A DNA stretch of 64,000 nucleotides. It comes from Alitta virens (taxonomy: Eukaryota; Annelida; Polychaeta; Phyllodocida; Nereididae). The position numbers and the translations under genes were made by a program. The stretch is from the NCBI GenBank assembly GCA_932294295.1, contig OW028582.1, forward strand, positions 7,126,188 through 7,190,187. The letters are read 5' to 3'. Under the pieces are notes generated by a model. That model made no database searches, had not been told where the DNA came from, and saw only the letters and a list, made by a program, of their open reading frames with translations. Positions within the stretch are counted from its first letter, which is position 1; each line of letters opens with the position of its first letter. Shown piece after piece: positions 56,471 through 64,000 of the stretch.

Positions 56471-59400
56471 CTCTGTTTGCTGTAATAATTTGATTTTGGT
56501 GCAAATTATACGTTTACACGTACGTGACAATAATCAGAGTCAAATCCTACAGCAATAATGATGCCTGACTGTGCAACAAAAGGGAGTTGTTGGAGTCGAA
56601 ACGTACAATATCAATCGATCTTGGATTGGCATTCTGAAGCCAAGATGGTTGTTTCGTAAACAAACCCCACGTGCTTCAAGATGTTGTCTTTGACCTCGAT
56701 CCCTTGTTGTGCAGTGTTTTCAGCAATTGTATGAATTATACCTGCCATAAACCATCGGTGTGGTATGTCCTGCAATAGGCTGCATGGGCGAAGGCTTTTC
56801 GTGACCGTTTTTGAGGCACTGATTTAGCCAAGAATAATTTCCTTTTTGTAAGAATTTTTGTCATTAACGAACAATTTAACATGTCTGTGGATAAAGTACT
56901 GCGTCTCAAGACACTTTGTCATTATTTAAATTTTTCTGTTGATTTTTCCTATGGATTGTTGTTGCAGCGGTTGTGTGAAAACCTCATTTCATGCGAAACG
57001 ACGCAACACTGTGTCATGTCATTTTTGGAATAATCACGAGAGGGCAGCACATGCAAGTGCTCTTTTGTGTTGTGTAGAATATACTGTTTACGTCTATTTT
57101 GACATGGAAGCCGGCCAGTCTAGATGAGATCTAATGTGTTTGACAGATGTTGTTGGCACCTTGCCAAATTGTGTCCTTTCGCACGTGTTGCAAAATTTAT
57201 GTATTGGAGGTGCTGTCAAAAATGTTTCAGCATAACTATCAAGACTCTGTTGGTGTAAACTTTGAATATGATAGTTTATTGAGGTTTAAACTTTTATCAA
57301 TGTGTTTTTACTACAAACAAAATCATCCGATCATGATACAAGCTGCCATGGTGAAATAAAATAGCCCATTGTGTACCAGGGAGTGCATGAGTTGAGAATC
57401 TGTTCAAAATTTCCATTTTATGCCAGATAATAACATGGAGTCCACTGAACATGTAGGCTTCTGGAAATTGTAAATGGGTGAAAATAAAAAGAAGATAAAC
57501 GGGCCATTTTTTAGTTTCAAACAAAGATCTTGTTTTCATATTCTGTCGTCCATTAGCATATGAAATATAATGCTGTCATGTGATACACCGGCCTACAGTG
57601 AACTGCATCTTACAGGAAGAAGAAGAATAAGAAGTAACTTGATATTTGGTGACATTGTAAAGGATCCCGCCATTTTGAAATCATGATATTGCAAGCGCTG
57701 CACAGCTAGCATATTTTACTGTGTCAACTGATTTGAACTGACCTAGCTAGCTAACATTGGGCTTTATCGCTATTGTTGTGAAGGATATTCATACAGGACA
57801 TAAGTCACAAAATAATATTTTACAGTTCAACAATTAGTTTACAAGATTTTAGTATTGGCACAAATAAATTAAGATATATATATATATATATATATATGCT
57901 TTTAATGACGTCGAAAATATCACAGAAGATACATGTGTCACAAAGAATACAAAATATTCAATTACATATTCCGAAGATAACCACATTCTCAATCAAGCAT
58001 TTTAAGACTATTCATTATGATTCAATGAAGTGAAATTTGAAGTTAAAGCATCGTTTATCAATGAAAAGTGAAACAACACATTGATGAATAACAAAATTAC
58101 TATCAACACTGAGTTTATATAGTAAAAATGTCGGTTTGTCCTATTTAATGTGTCCATTTTATTGGGAGCAGTAGGGGAGGGGGGTATTTTGGAGCGGGGC
58201 TGTGAGACGTGGCAGTGGGGCCTGGCAAGTTGCCAAGTCAGCTCAGAGATTGATTGTGACTTGAGAGATGTAATAAGGCTCATCAGAGCACATGCAGGGC
58301 TCTCCACAGCACTCAAGTCTACAGCAAGTCTTCTTGCTTGGCCCCAGCCTGGCTGAAATTAGAAATATAACGAAAGAAAATCAATTTGGAGATCAATCAA
58401 AGTAATGGCCATACCTGATGCATAGCTGATATGTCCCTAAAAAAGGAATACTTTATACAAATACAGACTTACAGATTTAAATAAGTTTGTCATTGTAGAG
58501 TCATACTCCCATGCAGCTTTGCCTTTGACTTGTCAGGGTGGGTTGAGTGTAACACTTTTGGTACGAAAAATGGACAGCTGATTAATATAGGAGATCGTAC
58601 ATTTCATTAAATATAAGGCAATGTAATGGTGCCAAGATAGGACTTAACGTAAGTTTTACATGTTGATAATTGGAAAAAAGAAGAAAATAAACCACCTCAT
58701 TGTGTCTTGTAATTGGTTAACATGGTAATATTGGCCTTGACGTAAAACTTTGAAATGGGATTTCATTTTTACTTAAATCAAAGTAGGATTATATCTTTAT
58801 GTTCAAATCCTTTTAGGATAAATATTGAGGGCAATTTCGTCCTTGTGAAAATAATATCATGGTCCTATCTTTTGGGGTTAGAGCGGCCATTTTATCTTGT
58901 TATTGACGCTGGGTTGGTATATTTTGTAGGCCAAGGTTCAATTGCAAACATTATTGTCTTGATACCTGTTCAGCTGACTGGTCTAGCAATAAGATCGTTT
59001 TGAGAGATCGTCTGCCCGAACCCGACGCCATTTTGGTTTTCTGTCTGACGCTCGTTGTTGCCCATATTCAGATGAACAATAGTCGAAGTCGAATGAAGTC
59101 AGATTGTGTTGATTTGCTTGTGTCCAACTCGTGTACATTGCAAAATACTTTTTTTTTTAAAGAAATGACTTATAAAATGCCCCCGAAATATTATAATAAT
59201 TTGTGCATTTGCAGCATTATTACTGTGGCTTGATTGACAATGACAACCGATCTTATCTTTGTTTGGAAACCAAAAATAAACATTCAAGCTATAGCTTTTC
59301 AATTTAAATATATATTTCTATGAGGTTGATCTCAATTATTGAAATTAATTATCTGTTTGATGGCTGCGCAGTTTGGTCAATACTCTACTTACAAATTCAA

Positions 59401-59518
59401 AATATAATGGGTTTTCTTTTTGTCAGTCCATCGTAGAATGTTCACAAATAAAGAAGTGATGACTTCGATATTTGCATTTGTTTTTCTCGGAAATACTCTA
59501 CATCTCAGACTACTGTGT
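56471..59518. other. Gene-free stretch downstream of the bidirectional promoter
   Basis: No protein domain found. Visible items are a T-rich acceptor-like TTGTTGTTGCAG at 56957-56968 (the frame after it closes quickly), a (TA)n run at 57872-57896, and CAGGGCTCTCCACA at 58295-58308 (hAT-type terminal word). It may be an intron of a plus-strand gene. Confidence 0.4.
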
Positions 59519-59620
59519 TCAGTTGAAGGCAGTGGGGACTTGAGCTGCTCTGTGGGAGATGGTTTCCATGGCAACTGATTCAGGTGTGATGCCGGAGACA
59601 TTGGTTCCAGTTTTGCTTCT
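59519..59620 (-). CDS. Candidate terminal exon, minus strand (33 codons)
   Basis: The acceptor T-rich tract ATGACTCAG precedes a frame reading RSKTGTNVSGITPESVAMET, then ISHRAAQVPTAFN and a TGA stop. The stretch is exactly 34 codons from splice site to stop, with protein-like composition and less AT than its surroundings. No upstream partner exon or family was recognised. It could be the last exon of a gene whose body lies beyond 59.6 kb, or a chance frame. Confidence 0.25.
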   Translation of the reverse strand, partial: RSKTGTNVSGITPESVAMETISHRAAQVPTAFN

Positions 59621-60476
59621 CTGAGTCATAAAAAAACAAAACAAGATAAATTGCGACTCATTTTTAATTTTAATAACTGGTGAGGAATAATTGATAGTTT
59701 ATGTACATGTAATTTTAACCCAGATAAACTTGTTTTTGTGACCAAAATATCATGTTTTTATATTGGTTAATTTTGAAATCTCTGATTTCGTACAGCAATT
59801 TATCATTTGAATTTCATATACACATATATATATGTACATACATATATATGTATGTACAACCAATGTGCAATTATATTCATATCTAAACGTGAAGGCTCCA
59901 TCCTATTTGGGAATGTCAGTGCTCTTTTGTGTATCTTTCATATCCTGAAATTTTAGATAATTTGGTAAAATATAACTCTTGCCTACCTAACAGTTTGACA
60001 AATTTATTAGCCCTGGGCCAAAGTCCATGTTAATTTGTGTGGCTTTTTAATATTAAACACTTAAATCCAGGATTCTTGTTTCTGTGGAAATCTGCAGGAT
60101 TCCATGGAATTTCCATTTATGTCAGATTTGTTTATCATGAATAAACATTCTTCTATGTATATGTTTTTATTTTATTATTTATTAATTGCCAATAGGAAGC
60201 TTAGAAACCATGAAAATGGAAAGGACTTTCCGAAATATATAGAAAATCTTTGTTTGACCTTTCTGTCCAATATATATGTGGATCAGTGTTATTGAGCGGT
60301 TTGTATAAACGATAGATATTTAACAAATTTATATTCTATAAAGCAGGTTCTATTAAAATGTGTTTAAATTATAACATTTTTAAATTATAATGTTGTGGCC
60401 AATTATTATGTGCAAATACAGGGGAATTATCCGAATATTATTTTGACCTTAACTGGTTTGTTTTGTTCCTTTGCAG
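59621..60476. other. Gene-free stretch
   Basis: AT-rich. A palindromic ATATATATGTACATACATAT lies near 59825. A polypyrimidine tract at the right edge leads into the candidate exon at 60477. Confidence 0.4.
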
Positions 60477-60704
60477 ACTTTTCTTCCCGTTTCACTTGGA
60501 TTTACCTCAGGAGAAAAGATGGACGGCTAACGTTGACTCTTGTTCGGGAAGAGTTACGGTTTTTCTTGGAAATAAAAAGGAAAGAGACAAAAATAAGCTG
60601 TGGAAACTTCGAAGGAAAAAGTCAAGACGGTGTCGCGGAAGAGTCCACGTGGGAAGATGGGGGAGGCAGGGGGGCAGGAAGGGAGCTGCTCCCCCCAGGG
60701 AAAG
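60477..60704 (+). CDS. Candidate internal or 5' UTR exon, plus strand (228 bp)
   Basis: Preceded by TTTTGTTCCTTTGCAG and followed by GGGAAAG|GTAGAG, with GC content well above its neighbours. Two frames are open throughout. One gives RFTWIYLRRKDGRLTLTLVR, then an acidic Gly-rich end. The other gives NKLWKLRRKKSRRCRGR, then a basic Gly/Arg-rich end. The third has ATGGACGGCTAA, so a 5' UTR exon is also possible. No domain recognised. The strand suits a transcript starting at the 56.4 kb bidirectional promoter. Confidence 0.35.
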
Positions 60705-63700
60705 GTAGAGTCCATTCTAATGTCAAGAAGAGAATTTCACATGTTTTGTACAGATGGAACTCCACTATTATGACAACTCTATATTAATACAACTTTAATA
60801 TTAATTTCTATAGTTCCCAATGTTGCTTAAAAATTAAAACAGAATTAAGATTACCTCAACCTTGGGCAAATTATATAATGTGTTCATGTTAAGTCAACAT
60901 CAGGCGAAAATAAGGGTGGTCATAATAATAGAGTTCTTCTGTATGACATTAAATAACTCTGCATGTCACGTTTTATTACTGCTACTATGAACTATGATGG
61001 CCCATTAAAACTATAATTGCTTACATAATGTGGTAGCTGGGACTCAGGAGGGGATACATTATATAATATGATAGTAGTTAATTTTGACTTAATATGTTAT
61101 TTCATAAATTAATATACAAATGTGTTGACAACTGTCGTGTAAATAGTCTGATTTGACCAGTTCTAGCCAGCTCAGATCAAAAGACTTCTCTTTCTGTAAA
61201 TGCAACACACAAATATAAATGAACATATCTTGCTTACAGCAAGGACATTTTTCATAATATCTGACAATATCTCCGTGGTCAGACCTAGTCAGGCTATAAT
61301 ATATATGGAGGTAAGGTCAGGTGTATAGTCTACTAGTGGGGTCACGATGATGGATTATACTCGATCCTGGTCGTTTTGTTAAGAATTTGATGATCGATTA
61401 CTAATTTTGTATCGTCAATTTAAAAGAAGAACACCATATCAGTTGGTTATTCAAAAACTAAAAAATAAACCTGTTGCACTTTCTTCCTTTGGGAGTTTCA
61501 TATGATCATAAATAACTTGATTATTATATATTATGAGATAAATGACTTGAGATGTTATAAATTATATTTACGTACAGAGACCTTTTAATTTTCTTGAACA
61601 AACAAGTTACGACAGCAGTTGATATTACGTAGGCGACTACTCAAATATGAACTGCACCCGAACCGACTTAATAATCATAGGTTAGTGGCGCTTGGTGCAC
61701 CCAAACCGATGAGCGACTACGAAATGTAACTGATTGACATCACTATGGTCTACATATATTATGTACTACTTTTGGCTCCATGTATGTACATAGAGATATA
61801 GATTGTCAATATATAATAATTTATTTATGCACCATTATTGAATATTCGATTCAATATGAATGTCCATAGGTTTTTCTGTCATATTTTTTCATACCAATCA
61901 TGCAGAATGAACACAATTTTTAGCAAGAATTAAAAAAGCCAACTTTCCAAGAGATAAAAATATAGTTCCAGTAAACTTCTGTGTTTTGTAACTTTCCTAT
62001 GATATTAAAATATTACAACTTTAGGTGTCACACTCGTTATGTTTTCAGTGAACATATTTCATGATCGATAACTGTGTAGAAGATGTAGTTTTTTTTAGCC
62101 ACTTATTATAGTATGACCTGTGTGTGTGTGTTTGCATTGTTTGTTTAGCGTTATACTTAATCACATTCAATCAAGAACAAGACTTCAACAAATACAATTT
62201 TTTTTAGTATGTATGTACACTAGTACTCCTTGATAAAACTGTTGTAGGAGTGGGTCTAAGATGATAATAAAATGAGAAAAAAAAGATATATTGAATATGA
62301 CATAATATTAAGTCGATTCTTTATCTTACATAAAAGAACCTTTGGGGGGGGGGGGAGATGAAACTGGATTTTTTACTGGCTAGGAGCGAATCCATACTGC
62401 CTTAGTGATTTTATGTCGATCAATCCTGACAAATCATGTTGATAATAATATTGATGTTTTGAAATTTCACTAACAAAAATTTTAGTTACCATAGTAAGTT
62501 CAACTTTTTAATAGGAACAGTGATGTAGGTAATTGGAGATAAATTTACAGGCTGCGCATGAATTCTAGGCAGAGAAAATGCCAAAAACATGAGAAGGACT
62601 TGTTTATGAGCTGTATTTAGCTGCTCTTTGGGGAGAGTGTGTTTCGTGAAATGCACTGGTTCTGTGTAGCATGTGTGTCCTTAATGCTTGGGGGACCCAA
62701 TTTATTGTCCAAGTCTTTTATGTGGGAGCTACATTCAGTGCACATTGCCTGTTTTATATTGCGTGATAAAAAAGGAAAAAATCCCTCACGCCATTCTTGC
62801 TACATCTAGTCTTGCTGAGCTGAATTATTTATTCACACAACGCGGTCTGCTGAAGAGAGTATTTGCCACAAAAAAAATAATAATGTATTTTCACGTTTTC
62901 TTCATCGTATAGGTAGAAAAAACACTTTGTAATGTTTAATTCTGAAAAAATGGCAAAAAAAAGAAGAAAAAGCTTTGGTAAAAAGAAATGAAACGGAATA
63001 TTTCACTTGCTAGAGGAATGGAAAAAACTTGAATCATGTCTCGGTGATTTTGAAGCTCATCAATTCTGTTTATGTCTCTAAAAGTGCACTGCACTAGAGT
63101 GACCCTTAAGTTAAGGCTTTTCTGGGTCTCAAATATCCCAAATACCCCCTGCCAAACACCCCGTTTGCCAAATTACCTGTTTCAGAGGTCTGGGGCTAGC
63201 CCTGCATGAAAGTAGGCACGCCATTGTGGAGAGCCCTGGCTCGTTTATAAATCCTGTACTGGCCATAGAGTTAGAACTAGAGTTCTCCTAAATATTTGCA
63301 GCTTGGAATATTATGTATGGAATTGTACTAAATGGAAGATATGGAACACTGCAACAGCCCCACACATGGGGAGGTATGTATAACAGGGAAAAAAATATGC
63401 ACTCTTAACTAATGATATTGATATTGAATGTTATTTATCAGAGCTCTTACAAAATACAGGAATTAAGGGCTTATTATGAAAGGTCACAGGGCTGAATGCA
63501 TGCCTTGTCTGGTCTTGGGTAATTTCCATTTAATTAGATATCAAAACAGGTTGTACAACATGTTAACTCATGTTTTGACTTTAAATACTTGAACTTAGTA
63601 AGTTGGGCATAATGTCACATTCACAGGAAAGGTCTTTTGATATCAATACGATGTACATATATGCATCTAAGTGAATGACACATTGCTTATACAATGTTTC

Positions 63701-64000
63701 TATAAATTCCTAACTTAGATTCTGACATTTTACATTAGATCTGTCATGTCACTCGCGTGTACTAGCAATAGAAATGTGGAAAACCTTGGATAAAATTAGG
63801 AGTGATGGTTTCTAGATTGAAAACAACAAATTCTGTCTTTGTTGATAAGAAGTTGCTGAAACATGGCAGATTCCAGGGTGTAGCATTGGTTAACCTGGAA
63901 TTTTAAACGTTCGAGTTGTGTAATAAATTTCTTCGAACTAAGCAGGAAGGTTGAATGCAGACCTGTTTCTTTAGAATTAATACAATCTGATACACATAAT
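60705..64000. other. Gene-free stretch to the window end
   Basis: AT-rich, no recognised exon or RNA. A G run lies at 62345-62355. TGTGGAGAGCCCTG at 63225-63238 is the exact complement of the word at 58295. GTATCGTCAATT and CGATTACTAATTT near 61400 resemble the CGATAC-type MITE pieces of MTREX intron 2. Confidence 0.4.

Noticed and set aside
58295..63238. 4.9 kb hAT transposon bounded by CAGGGCTCTCCACA and its complement
   Set aside because: The 14 bp ends match exactly, but the 8 bp flanks differ (AGCACATG versus GCTCGTTT) and no transposase is visible inside. More likely two unrelated MITE ends.

Overview
This is a stretch of an animal (metazoan) nuclear genome. It is AT-rich, its genes are intron-containing with GT-AG splice sites, and it is crowded with microsatellites, foldback elements and transposon relics. 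The repeat types (THAP/P-element-like transposase, Tc1 relic, LINE fragments, tRNA-derived SINEs, MITEs bordered by G or C runs) and the MTR4 protein sequence suit a marine invertebrate. I cannot fix the phylum from sequence alone.

Layout. 1-3210: GC-rich minisatellites, three diverged copies of a ~150 bp unit, a perfect 49 nt palindrome, then plain AT-rich DNA. 3211-19377: a direct tandem duplication, copy A 3211-11517 and copy B 11518-19377, both ending in a poly-C tract plus GGG. Inside each copy is a compound array in which a shared spacer module alternates with different minisatellites, followed by MITE-like inverted repeats. 19378-24200: MITEs, a TIR-bounded element around a 9 bp microsatellite, and a LINE endonuclease remnant. 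24201-26980: a 125 bp satellite with two successive copies of a six-monomer (750 bp) higher-order repeat. 27000-30000: a small acidic ORF, a 187 bp tandem repeat, a 161 nt near-perfect hairpin, and a LINE 3' end inserted in an older tandem repeat. 30296-33421: a THAP/P-element-like transposase gene with recognisable exons that has lost its catalytic core. 35633-42422 (minus): a small secreted thrombospondin type-1 repeat protein, with two coding exons and a probable TATA-driven noncoding first exon 5.6 kb upstream. Its introns hold SINEs, a 2.6 kb long-TIR element and possibly other relics. 41300-41775: a Tc1-type transposase relic. 44690-47720: a second, inverted copy of the long-TIR element carrying later insertions. 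49556-56207 (minus): the complete MTREX (MTR4/SKIV2L2) gene, four coding exons and 1033 residues, with a CCAAT-containing, probably bidirectional promoter at 56.2-56.5 kb. 56.5-64 kb: mostly unassigned, with one candidate exon on each strand.

Only two host protein genes are well supported: the nuclear RNA-exosome helicase MTREX and the single-TSR secreted protein. They are functionally unrelated. Everything else is repeat biology. The most unusual structures are the compound minisatellite array, the higher-order satellite, and the core-less THAP transposase locus.
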